Origin: Aureisphaera galaxeae
Lineage (GTDB): Bacteria; Bacteroidota; Bacteroidia; Flavobacteriales; Flavobacteriaceae
Reading direction: 5' to 3'
DNA: 64,000 nt
Assembly (NCBI RefSeq): GCF_028561275.1
Contig: NZ_JAQQTF010000004.1
Coordinates: 620,001 to 684,000 of the forward strand
Shown: positions 26,910 through 34,834 of the stretch, piece by piece
Layout: every line of letters begins with the position of its first letter
Numbering within the stretch: the stretch's first letter is position 1
Translations under genes and position numbers: made by a program
The notes under the pieces: generated by a model
Seen by the model: only the letters and a program-made list of their open reading frames with translations
The model's database searches: none
Told to the model about the DNA's origin: nothing

Positions 26910-29075
26910 TTAAGGTACATCCAAACGCACGGCCAATTGTTCACTTCCTTTTTCGAATAATCTAAGGACATATTCCTCAGTACGTTCGTTGGAGGTACCG
27001 AAACCGTATTGTACCAAGCAACGAAGGAATACAGGTTTGTCATTTCCTTCGGTCCGATTACCCAAGTATTTTACGTTCACTTGCCAAAGCCCTTTTTCTC
27101 CACCGGCTATTTCGAATTCCTCCAGCAGATATCCTTTAATCTGTTCGTCCAAAAGACGATCCTGATTCTCGGCAGTATGTTTCCAAGTCACAAAATCGCG
27201 TTGCGGATTTACGAACGTAAGTTCAAAATCGGCATCCCAATCGCTCCAATCGAAAACAATACGGGCATCCAATGGTTCCTTTTTAAGGTGTTTAACCTGT
27301 ATTTTACTCAGTTCCAGTTTGTCCTTATGACTGGCCACCAAATTTCTGATTTCCTGATGGGCTGTCTTGTGAAGCGGAGTAAAATCTACATTGGGATTTG
27401 CGGTTCCTTTGGTAATGGCCAATAAAAGGTCCAGGGCCGCTTGATAGTTTCCATTGTTTTCCTGCGCTTTGGCCAAGTCCATATAAGCTTGTATCCTGTT
27501 AGGATGAGAATTGAGCATCGCTTTGGCTACATCCAACTCCATATCATAGTACTTTTTCTCCTTGGCCTTGAATAAGAGGGAACGCAACGCAGCAAAATCG
27601 TTGGCATGTATCTCTAATATATTAGAGCCTATGGTTTTGGCCAGTCCCTGATTTTGGGTGGCAAAAAAGTCGAATAAGTCGATGAAATAATTGGGGTTGG
27701 TGATTTGTTTCTCGCGCTGATTAAAATAGGTCTCCCTTGCCGCATTGGTATTGGGTTGTCGCTTCAGGGAAGCGAGATACGATTGCGAATAGGTGGGAGG
27801 CGGTTTTATGGTGCTTTGGTATTGATTGGTCCTCTTCTGTTCTTTTTCTTCTTCCCGTCTGTCCCTGGCTTCTTCCATAGCGGCCATGGCCTTGGTCTTA
27901 ATAAGAATGACACCATTAGACCCTTCAGAGCCGTATTGATTGGTCGCAGCATATCCCTTTAAGATAGTTACATCGGCCACATTGTTGGGATCGATAAAAT
28001 CGGAAAGCTCCCTGCGTTGGCTCATAGGGTTTCTGCTCGAATTAGATCGTGCAATGGGAACACCATCGATAAGGATCATTGCAAAGTTGTTGTTTGAGAT
28101 AGTGTTCTGTCCACGAATTACAGCTTCACTCAAGTCCTGATTTCTACGTTTCTGAACTCCTGTAAATCGGCCTTCGACAGCATCGGATATGTTGGTCACC
28201 GCTTGGTTTAGCTCTTCCCGCTTCAGGGAAGTCACCGCAAATCCTATTTTTCGTTTTTCCAAACGGTCAAATCCAAAGGCTTCCATTTGCGAGCCTTCTT
28301 CCCTTTGGTCGTTTTGGATGAAGACCTGTTCCAATTCTACCCCTTCATTCCGAATCCAAACATTTAGATTACTGTTTTCGGTCATGGCTTCTTCTACAGG
28401 AGGAAGTCCGGGAGCTTCTACCACTAGAATATCTCCAGGCTTGGCCTTTAGCTTGAAGGAACCATCACTAGAAGGGACAATTTTGTTCTTCGTTCCCTTA
28501 ATGGCAATGGAAACTGTTTCGGGAACGACATCGTCTCCATATACATTACCCGTATAGAGCATAGCGGGAATCGACTTATTTATGGCCCATTCCGAAGGAG
28601 CCATATTAATAAAACGCCCCTTATTGGATAATGCCAAAAACTTAAGGTTTTTAATGTCGTGTTCGTACTTACTGTTCACGACATACAGCATTTTCCCTAG
28701 GGTAGGCGTGTCTTTTTCAATATTCTCAATACCATCCGTAAATAAGAAAGTCGTACCATCCTCAAAAGCATCGGTGAGCGTATGGTAACCAGAAGCGCCG
28801 TCGTAAGTTGCTTTTTCGAGTATTTGCTTGGCGGCTCCCCAATTTCCTTCAGCTATCTGAAAGTCCCTTGTGGTAGCACTAATTCCATTGAATAGGATGA
28901 CCCGAGCCGTAACTTCAGGGTATTTGTTGAAGTATTTGTCTAAGAATTCAAATTCTTTATCTGTAGATCTGTCCTGCATGGAATAGGATACATCCCATGC
29001 TATCGTCACCTTTTCTTGTGCGAAAATCGAAAGTGTGCCTACCAATAATAGGCCCGTTAGGAGTTTTTGTAACAT
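26910..29075 (-). CDS. Exported vWA - regulatory beta - TonB-plug - helical repeat protein (paralogue B)
   Basis: A 721-residue protein with the same layout as the gene at 23529. Signal peptide MLQKLLTGLLLVGTLSIFAQ, then vWA with DVSYSMQ and FTDGIEN, regulatory beta domain, plug with MILIDGVPIARSNSSRNP, VTILKGYAATNQYGSEGSNG and VILIKTKA, helical repeats, C-terminal beta domain. The last 150 residues are nearly the same as paralogue A (KTAHQEIRNLVASHKDKLEL, FDWSDWDADFELTFVNP), while the plug and linker differ much more. The start at 29075 needs no revision. Confidence 0.75.
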   Translation of the reverse strand: MLQKLLTGLLLVGTLSIFAQEKVTIAWDVSYSMQDRSTDKEFEFLDKYFNKYPEVTARVILFNGISATTRDFQIAEGNWGAAKQILEKATYDGASGYHTLTDAFEDGTTFLFTDGIENIEKDTPTLGKMLYVVNSKYEHDIKNLKFLALSNKGRFINMAPSEWAINKSIPAMLYTGNVYGDDVVPETVSIAIKGTKNKIVPSSDGSFKLKAKPGDILVVEAPGLPPVEEAMTENSNLNVWIRNEGVELEQVFIQNDQREEGSQMEAFGFDRLEKRKIGFAVTSLKREELNQAVTNISDAVEGRFTGVQKRRNQDLSEAVIRGQNTISNNNFAMILIDGVPIARSNSSRNPMSQRRELSDFIDPNNVADVTILKGYAATNQYGSEGSNGVILIKTKAMAAMEEARDRREEEKEQKRTNQYQSTIKPPPTYSQSYLASLKRQPNTNAARETYFNQREKQITNPNYFIDLFDFFATQNQGLAKTIGSNILEIHANDFAALRSLLFKAKEKKYYDMELDVAKAMLNSHPNRIQAYMDLAKAQENNGNYQAALDLLLAITKGTANPNVDFTPLHKTAHQEIRNLVASHKDKLELSKIQVKHLKKEPLDARIVFDWSDWDADFELTFVNPQRDFVTWKHTAENQDRLLDEQIKGYLLEEFEIAGGEKGLWQVNVKYLGNRTEGNDKPVFLRCLVQYGFGTSNERTEEYVLRLFEKGSEQLAVRLDVP

Positions 29076-29250
29076 GGCAGCGTATTTTTACTAAAAATAC
29101 TAAAGACTTGGAAGAAAGCCTGTTGATAAAGTGTTAAGGTTCCGATGAAACACAAAAAAATGGGTCCTTTGTGTCATCGTAGTCCCCTTTTTTAACATTC
29201 AAAACCCATATTTCCAGTGAATTCCTTACAAAGTGCTTTTAGAACCCTAT

Positions 29251-31371
29251 TTATCCAGAATGGGTCTCTAAACTGAAGGCTAAGTATTCGCTGCCCTCTT
29301 CAAAGAAATGAATCATATGCTCTTCGGTGCGTTCATTTTCCTTTCCGAAGTTATACTGAATGGTACAACGAATGTACTCAGGAATGTTCTTTTGACTTCT
29401 ACTTCCTAAGTATTTTACAATGACCTTCCACTTTCCTTTGTCACCTCCAGCTATTTCAAACTCTTCTTGAGAGTATCCTAAATCGAGTTCTTCCTTTAAG
29501 CGTTCCGGTTCGGCCATGGTATGATTCCATTGCGTGTAATGGCCGTCGGGACTTATAAAGACGAATTCAAAGTCCGATTCCCAAGCACTCCAATCGAACA
29601 CCAGACGTGCTTCCAATGGTTCTTTGGAAAGGTGAGTGGCTTCAATTTTACTCGTTTCCAAGGATTCTTTGTGCTGGGAAATGAGATTACGTATTTCCTG
29701 ATCGGCCATTTTACGTAAAGGGTTGAAATCTAGGTTCGGCCGAATGTCTCCTGTAGTCACACCCAGCAGTATGTCAAGGGCTGCTTGATAGTTTCCGTTG
29801 CTCTTCTGTGCCATAGCCAAGTCCAAGTAGGACTGAATCCTATCGGGGAATGAAACGATTAAGGCCTTCGCAAAGTGCAACTCCATATCGAAAAAGTGCT
29901 TTTCCCGTGCCTTAAACAACATCGTTCGCATGGCACTAAGGTCATTACCGTGCATTTCCAAGATGTTATATCCTATGGTTTTGGCCATGCGGGTATTTCT
30001 CGTCGCAAAGAAGTCGAAAAGGTCTATGGCAAAGGCAGGTTCCTTCTCTAAGTGCGCTTTACGTTGTTTCAAATACAATGAGTAGGCACCGTCTAGGCTG
30101 GCAGTGTTCTCTAAATCCGATAGATAATTTGTCGAATAGGCAGGCGCTAAGAGATCGACATTATCATATCGACTTAAAAATTCTTTGGCTTCCCGTTCCC
30201 TTGCCTCGGCTTTTTCCCGCTCTACACTCATTTTGGTTTTAAGTACAATAGCGCCACCGGAAGCCTCCGAACCGTAAATAGTAGTCGCTGCAAATCCCTT
30301 TAGTACCGTAACTGAGGCAATGGTTACAGGGTTTATAAAATCGGTAGATTCGCCAATAGGCAAGGGGACATCATCCAAAATAATTAATGGATAATTATTT
30401 TCAACCAAACTGTTGCGGCCACGGATAACCGAGGTTTCCAACTGCGTTCCCCGAAGTCCTGAGAGTCGACCCAAAACGGCTTCGCTTATCGTAACGGCAG
30501 CCTGGTTAAAGTCTTCACTGTTTACCGTCGTCATTCCGTATCCTACAGCTCTCTTTTGTTGTTTTTTATTACTGGTGATAACCTTTTCGGATCCTTCCTT
30601 CTTTTTCTTCTTCTTTTTAAGGAACACTTCCCCCAATTCAATCCCGTCATACTCCATCCAAACATTCAATGTTCTGCTTGGGGTCACGATACGTTCTATA
30701 GGTTGTACGCCTACGGCTTCAAAAACGACCACATCACCCGGTACGGCTTGGATTTCAAAATTACCCGCATCATCTGGACTGGTACGCACCTTGGTATCTT
30801 TCACCCGAATCGTAATGGCATCCATGGGGACATCCAAACCATAAATGTATCCTTGCACTTTCTCTTTTTGAGAATCGCCCCATTGTGGCGGTGGGCTTAG
30901 GTCAACGAATCTTCCTTTGTTTGATAACGCTAAAAACTGAAGGTTTTTCAAATTCTTCTTCGATGCGCTGTTAATTACGTACAGCTGCTTTCCCATAGGA
31001 GGGAGGTCTTCTTCTATGTTTTCCATACCGTCCGTAAACAAGAAGGTCGTTCCATCCAACCAAACCGTAATCAGCTTTTGGTAGCCTGTACCTCCATCGT
31101 AGATTACCTGAGACAATTTGGTTCTAATCGCCTGCCAGTTGCCGTTTTCTATTGAAAAATCTTCTTGATTGGATTGAATCCCGTTGAAGAGGATTACCCG
31201 TGCCTTCACATTGGGATATTTGGTGAAGTAGTTGTTCAGGAATTGGAATTCCTTTTCGGTATTTCTATGTTCCATGGAAAGGGAAACATCCCAAGCGATG
31301 GTAATTTTTTCTTGACTCCAAAGTGTGCTAGCAATGCACAGGAACACCAGACAAGCAATTTTTTTTAGCAT
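29251..31371 (-). CDS. Exported vWA - regulatory beta - TonB-plug - helical repeat protein (paralogue C)
   Basis: About 706 residues. The start at 31371 gives signal peptide MLKKIACLVFLCIASTLWSQ; an in-frame ATG at 31389 would add six residues. Same order of domains as its two neighbours: vWA with DVSLSMEHRN and FTDGMEN, regulatory domain with YIYGLDVPMDAITIRV, a lysine run (residues about 255-262) before the plug (IILDDVPLP, VTVLKGFAATTIYGSEASGG), helical repeats, and a C-terminal beta domain (VFDWSAWESDFEFVFISP). It is the most diverged of the three. The gap to paralogue B is 175 bp, room for its own promoter. Confidence 0.75.
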   Translation of the reverse strand: MLKKIACLVFLCIASTLWSQEKITIAWDVSLSMEHRNTEKEFQFLNNYFTKYPNVKARVILFNGIQSNQEDFSIENGNWQAIRTKLSQVIYDGGTGYQKLITVWLDGTTFLFTDGMENIEEDLPPMGKQLYVINSASKKNLKNLQFLALSNKGRFVDLSPPPQWGDSQKEKVQGYIYGLDVPMDAITIRVKDTKVRTSPDDAGNFEIQAVPGDVVVFEAVGVQPIERIVTPSRTLNVWMEYDGIELGEVFLKKKKKKKEGSEKVITSNKKQQKRAVGYGMTTVNSEDFNQAAVTISEAVLGRLSGLRGTQLETSVIRGRNSLVENNYPLIILDDVPLPIGESTDFINPVTIASVTVLKGFAATTIYGSEASGGAIVLKTKMSVEREKAEAREREAKEFLSRYDNVDLLAPAYSTNYLSDLENTASLDGAYSLYLKQRKAHLEKEPAFAIDLFDFFATRNTRMAKTIGYNILEMHGNDLSAMRTMLFKAREKHFFDMELHFAKALIVSFPDRIQSYLDLAMAQKSNGNYQAALDILLGVTTGDIRPNLDFNPLRKMADQEIRNLISQHKESLETSKIEATHLSKEPLEARLVFDWSAWESDFEFVFISPDGHYTQWNHTMAEPERLKEELDLGYSQEEFEIAGGDKGKWKVIVKYLGSRSQKNIPEYIRCTIQYNFGKENERTEEHMIHFFEEGSEYLAFSLETHSG

Positions 31372-31445
31372 GCGCAGAAGGTTTACCACCTAAAGATAGC
31401 TAAGATTTTAATGCGTAGATGTTAAGAAGCTGCTAAGAGCGCGGG

Positions 31446-31832
31446 TTATTTGGAATTACTGATGAAGATATCATTCACCTTGGCTTGGTTCTCACAGTTT
31501 TCGACCGTGATCTTCAACCACTGCTCTGAAGCCTTACCACGGATTACATATACATTACAAGGATCGCCATCGGTATTGCTTTCAGAAAAGAGCACATCGC
31601 CATCTTCCAGCAGTGTAGAAATGGCCGAAGTGTCCAGTTGTTTACTCGCCAATTCCTGCAATACCTTGTCCGAGAATACGCGTTCTTTCAACCGAATGTT
31701 TTTCAATACCCGGGCATTGGGAAGGTAGTCCATTTCACAGGAGGCACCACTTCCACCGATAAAGAAATACAAAAAACAAAGACCGAGGACGAGTCCTCCA
31801 AAATAATAGACAAAACGCTTGAGTAAAGGCAT
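31446..31832 (-). CDS. Small protein with N-terminal membrane anchor
   Basis: A 128-residue protein: one hydrophobic helix (YYFGGLVLGLCFLYFFIGG, 9-27), then a soluble part with two cysteines (SCEMDY near 32 and DPCNVYVIRG near 92) plus a third in VENCENQAK near 110. It resembles small DUF4258-like proteins found next to alanine dehydrogenase in Flavobacteriia; this is recalled, not checked. It follows ald by 27 nt on the same strand. Confidence 0.6.
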   Translation of the reverse strand: MPLLKRFVYYFGGLVLGLCFLYFFIGGSGASCEMDYLPNARVLKNIRLKERVFSDKVLQELASKQLDTSAISTLLEDGDVLFSESNTDGDPCNVYVIRGKASEQWLKITVENCENQAKVNDIFISNSK

Positions 31833-31859
31833 TAAAAAAGGGTATGAAAAAGATGTGTT

Positions 31860-33059
31860 CTAAAAAATGAGCAAATTTGGATCGCTGTATGGCATATCGA
31901 ACCAATCGGCGACCGCTTTGTTCGTTAAAATTCCGTGGTAAAAATACAAACCATTTTTCAATCCGGCATCGATTCTTATGGCTTCTTCCAAACCACCGCA
32001 TTCGGCGATTTCCAAAAGATAAGGCGTGAAGATATTACTCAATGAAACGGAGGCCGATTTGGGGTAGCGCGCCGGGATATTAGGCACCCCATAATGTAGC
32101 ACACCATGCTTGGTGATGGTGGGATTGTCGTGGGAGGTCATTTCGGTCGTTTCGAAACAGCCACCCATATCCACACTTACATCGATGATCACTGCACCTT
32201 TTTTCATGCATTCTACCATGGCTTCGGTAACAATAACGGGCGATCGATGTTTGCCGCGCACTGCGCCAATGGCCACATCGCAGCGTCGAAGCGCCTTCAG
32301 CAAGTTTTTTGGTTGTATTGTTGAGGTATACAGTGCTTGTCCAACTTTAGATTGGATTCTGCGCAGTTTGGTAATGGAATTGTCGAAGACTTTTACATTG
32401 GCGCCCAATCCCAAAGCCGACCGAACCGCATATTGACCGACGGTTCCTGCACCAATTACTACTACTTCCACAGGTGGTACCCCGCTTATATTTCCGAACA
32501 GGAGGCCATTCCCGGTGTTTGAATTCACCATGAGTTCTGAGGCGATAAGTACTGAGGCCGTTCCGGCAATTTCACTCAGGGCTTTCACGGCGGGATAGCT
32601 TCCGTCTTCGTCTTTGATGAATTCGAATGCCAAAGCCGTGATCTTCTTTTTGGCAAGAGCCTCGAAATATTCCTTTTTTTGTCCCTTAAGTTGTAGGGCA
32701 GAAATGAGCACCGTTTTCGGGTTGATGTGTTCCAGTTCCGAAAGGGTAGGGGGTTCTACTTTTAAAAGAATAGGGCAACCCAATACCTTCTTGGAATCTT
32801 CTGAGATTTGTGCACCTGCTTCGCTATACTCCTTGTCCGAATAACCCGCTTCCAATCCTGCGCCTCTTTCAATAAGCACTTGATGGCCATTGGCGGCCAA
32901 AGCAGCTACGGCATCTGGGGTTAGGCAGATCCGTTGTTCCTGAAAATGGGTTTCCTTGGGAATACCGATGACGAGATCCCGCTTTTCATGGGCGATTTCA
33001 AGGGTTTCTTCCTGAGGGAGGAGTTGCGCTTTGGTAAAGGGAGATTTAGGTTGCGACAT
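31860..33059 (-). CDS. ald: Alanine dehydrogenase
   Basis: A 399-residue NAD-dependent enzyme interconverting alanine and pyruvate plus ammonia. The ATG at 33059 is chosen; an upstream in-frame ATG (33188) would add 43 residues read through a structured intergenic element. The N-terminal half holds VIGIPKETHFQEQRICLTPDAV (residues about 31-52, with substrate residues) and the nucleotide fold holds VVVIGAGTVGQYAVRSALGLGANV near 191-214. The helix DIVIGAV-like segment appears as CDVAIGAVRGKHRSPV. The family normally runs about 370 residues; the extra 27 at the N-terminus are non-conserved in type. Confidence 0.85.
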   Translation of the reverse strand: MSQPKSPFTKAQLLPQEETLEIAHEKRDLVIGIPKETHFQEQRICLTPDAVAALAANGHQVLIERGAGLEAGYSDKEYSEAGAQISEDSKKVLGCPILLKVEPPTLSELEHINPKTVLISALQLKGQKKEYFEALAKKKITALAFEFIKDEDGSYPAVKALSEIAGTASVLIASELMVNSNTGNGLLFGNISGVPPVEVVVIGAGTVGQYAVRSALGLGANVKVFDNSITKLRRIQSKVGQALYTSTIQPKNLLKALRRCDVAIGAVRGKHRSPVIVTEAMVECMKKGAVIIDVSVDMGGCFETTEMTSHDNPTITKHGVLHYGVPNIPARYPKSASVSLSNIFTPYLLEIAECGGLEEAIRIDAGLKNGLYFYHGILTNKAVADWFDMPYSDPNLLIF

Positions 33060-33136
33060 ACGCGGCTGGTGTTGGTTGTACCAAGTTACACAATAAAATT
33101 GAAAAATGGGAACATCCTGCGGGGTGGAAAATACTG

Positions 33137-33205
33137 AATGCCATTCCGAACTTGACTTCTCCCTCCTAAAGTCAATATGCGAATGCATGGATTCGGAATG
33201 GCATT
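33137..33205. other. Three-way-junction inverted-repeat element 5' of ald
   Basis: Outer stem: AATGCCATTCCGAA (33137-33150) pairs perfectly with 33192-33205 (14 bp). Inside are two hairpins: TTGACTT (33152-33158) with AAGTCAA (33169-33175) around a 10-nt loop, and ATGC (33177-33180) with GCAT (33185-33188) around GAAT. On the minus strand the element ends about 78 nt before the ald start, and its first hairpin loop reads TAGGAGGGAG. On the plus strand the outer stem is followed by TTTTT. It may be a leader RNA, a terminator or a mobile palindromic element. Confidence 0.6.
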
Positions 33206-33289
33206 TTTCAATCCTGTCTCTCGAGCCCTCCTCGAAAGAACTTTATAAAATTCGTTAGGATTGGCGTTTTTTGCAAGGGGATAGTATGA

Positions 33290-33325
33290 GAATTCATGAA
33301 TTGAATGATGACAATTCTTGAATTG
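33290..33325. repeat. Two tandem AATTC-N2-GAATT palindromes
   Basis: GAATTCATGAATTG (33290-33303) and CAATTCTTGAATTG (33312-33325) share AATTC-N2-GAATTG and are spaced 22 bp apart, about two helical turns. The pattern suits binding of two dimers of a regulator on one DNA face. No cognate regulator is adjacent. They are about 230 bp upstream of the ald start. Confidence 0.45.
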
Positions 33326-33540
33326 CATGAAATGAAAATGAATTTATATTTCTGAAATACAGGTTGTTACGTGTGATTTTAAAAATACCTGCGTTTTTGC
33401 CGTACAGGCGGTGCGGGAAATGCCTAATTTTAGTGGTAATAGTATATATAGTAAGTAGATTAACGATGTTTTTCTACTTATTTAATGGAAATACTCAAAA
33501 AGGAATTTTACATCAAAGCCTTAGAAAAGAAAAACGAAGC

Positions 33541-34065
33541 TTAGTTAAATAGGTCTTTGATTTGACCCCATAGAGATCTATTGGTGCCCAACTCTTCCTC
33601 AAATGACTTCAAATCTGCCCCTCGGGCTTTAGCAAAAAGCTTTGCCCTGACCAAATAAACACCTGGTACGATTATCATCATTAATGGTAGTAAATAATAT
33701 AGTTCAACTTCATCTAGTCCTTGGCTTTCATTGAAAATACCCCAAAGTTGAAAAGTATACATCGCGATAGGCACTAAGATGATCCAGTGCCACCAATGTT
33801 TGCAGGTAAAGAACCACAGCAAAAGAAGACTTAATGGAACAACTTTACTCACCACAAACCAAGCGTAGGTGTTTACCGAGTGGTACGCTGTTTCAATAGT
33901 AAAAAAAGAAGTTTCCCAAACTTTGGTATCGCTTGGGAAATTCTTGTAAGTGTAAAAAATAAATGGCGTAGCAGCTATAAAAAGCACTATTAGTCCGCCA
34001 ATGAATAAGCTTTTCTTATCCTTGCTTTGGAGGTTTGAGGTTTTCCGTTTCGACTTGTTGTTCAT
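33541..34065 (-). CDS. Membrane protein with about four helices, function unknown
   Basis: About 174 residues from the ATG at 34065 (MNNKSKRKTSNLQSKDKKS basic leader, then hydrophobic segments near 20-40, 70-85, 92-110 and 122-140). The C-terminal 35 residues are soluble (KARGADLKSFEEELGTNRSLWGQIKDLF). The start overlaps the preceding small lipoprotein gene by 50 nt in another frame. An ATG-type extension to 34095 exists but would lie fully inside the lipoprotein gene. No family recognised. Confidence 0.6.
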   Translation of the reverse strand: MNNKSKRKTSNLQSKDKKSLFIGGLIVLFIAATPFIFYTYKNFPSDTKVWETSFFTIETAYHSVNTYAWFVVSKVVPLSLLLLWFFTCKHWWHWIILVPIAMYTFQLWGIFNESQGLDEVELYYLLPLMMIIVPGVYLVRAKLFAKARGADLKSFEEELGTNRSLWGQIKDLFN

Positions 34066-34147
34066 CTTCGATGTTCTCAGGAGTACAGGATACAAATAAG
34101 AAGGCTCCTAAAAATGCAACGAGAAAAAGGTAGTTTTTGAGTTTCAT
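34016..34147 (-). CDS. 43-residue lipoprotein, overlaps the next gene
   Basis: A very short frame with a complete lipoprotein signal: MKLKNYLFLVAFLGAFLFVS then Cys 21, followed by TPENIEDEQQ and an end rich in lysine and proline (LKPPKQG). Short lipoproteins of this shape, with an acidic middle and a KPP end, recur in Flavobacteriia. A minus-strand -7 box TAGGTTTG (34184-34177) lies 30 nt upstream, with TTTTG at 34211-34207. The last 50 nt overlap the membrane protein gene in another frame, which suggests translational coupling. Function unknown. Confidence 0.7.
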   Translation of the reverse strand: MKLKNYLFLVAFLGAFLFVSCTPENIEDEQQVETENLKPPKQG

Positions 34148-34176
34148 AATACTAGTTTTTTGTGAGGTTTATATTA

Positions 34177-34211
34177 CAAACCTATCACGAAAAAAAACAA
34201 GTATATCAAAA
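34177..34211 (-). promoter_or_regulatory. Promoter for the small lipoprotein gene
   Basis: Minus-strand TTTTG (34211-34207), a 22-bp gap, then TAGGTTTG (34184-34177), matching the Bacteroidota -33/-7 pattern though with a slightly long spacer. Transcription would start about 23 nt before the ATG. Confidence 0.5.
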
Positions 34212-34326
34212 ACGTTCGCCGTAATTTGTTAAGTTTGGCCTTAGACAAAAGTATCCCTCTTTAGTAATGTGGGGATTGGGGACAAACATTATAAAGTAGG
34301 CGGTTTTGTATGTGTTCGCTGCAGTT

Positions 34327-34740
34327 CTAGTTCACCGGCAAAATGTTTACTGTTCTACTTCCGTTTTTGTTTTTGGTTAGTTCTATGGTCGTTGAGCCAT
34401 CGGGTAACAACGACGCTATCTTTTCAGGCCATTCCACGAAATTCCAATGCCCAGAATCGAAATAGTCTTCTATTCCAATGTCCAAAGCCTCTTCCTCTGC
34501 TTCTAGCCGATAAAAGTCGAAATGATATAATTTGTCTGCTTCCAGGAGGTATTCGTTTACGATAGAAAAGGTTGGGCTACTAATCGTATCCTGGACGCCC
34601 AACTTCTTGGCAAGCTCTTTAATGAGTGTTGTTTTACCTACTCCCATTTCCCCATAGAACAACAGGGTTTTAGTGGGAGCATTGCTTAACACCATACCAG
34701 CAACTTCTGGTAATTCTTGTAATGTATAAGTTCTTTTCAT
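34327..34740 (-). CDS. tsaE: tRNA t6A biosynthesis ATPase TsaE
   Basis: A protein of about 137 residues. The ATG at 34740 is chosen because upstream in-frame codons (to 34794) add non-family sequence. The Walker A loop is GEMGVGKTT (near 30-38), switch-like motif SSPTFSIVNEY near 54-64, Walker B-like LYHFDFYRLE near 70-79, and W near FVEWPEKI. TsaE assists TsaB/TsaD in making N6-threonylcarbamoyl adenosine at tRNA position 37. It lies 94 nt downstream of porX on the same strand. Confidence 0.93.
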   Translation of the reverse strand: MKRTYTLQELPEVAGMVLSNAPTKTLLFYGEMGVGKTTLIKELAKKLGVQDTISSPTFSIVNEYLLEADKLYHFDFYRLEAEEEALDIGIEDYFDSGHWNFVEWPEKIASLLPDGSTTIELTKNKNGSRTVNILPVN

Positions 34741-34834
34741 GATCGTAGGGCCATAACAAATATAAAAATATTTCCGACTATCCACTGAAAACACCGATTA
34801 AATGTATGAAAATCAGTGTTTTCTTACAAAAATT

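Larger units (their letters stand above)
33060..33540. other. Long intergenic region upstream of ald
   Basis: No convincing gene in 480 bases. It holds a three-way-junction-like inverted repeat (33137-33205), a looser inverted pair CAATCCT/AGGATTG (33209-33215 and 33257-33263) followed by a T-tract, and two tandem 14-bp palindromes (33290-33325). A possible 19-codon plus-strand frame (ATG 33485 to TAG 33544) is probably chance. The flanking genes both point leftward, so the region is the upstream region of ald and the downstream region of the membrane gene. Confidence 0.5.

Noticed and set aside
33060-33188. A 43-residue N-terminal extension of alanine dehydrogenase
   Set aside because: The extra residues are encoded by the structured intergenic element and do not resemble the family; the ATG at 33059 is closer to the conserved start.
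33364-33552. A 62-residue plus-strand frame downstream of the palindromes
   Set aside because: No start context, no family resemblance, and it runs into the end of the opposite-strand membrane protein gene.
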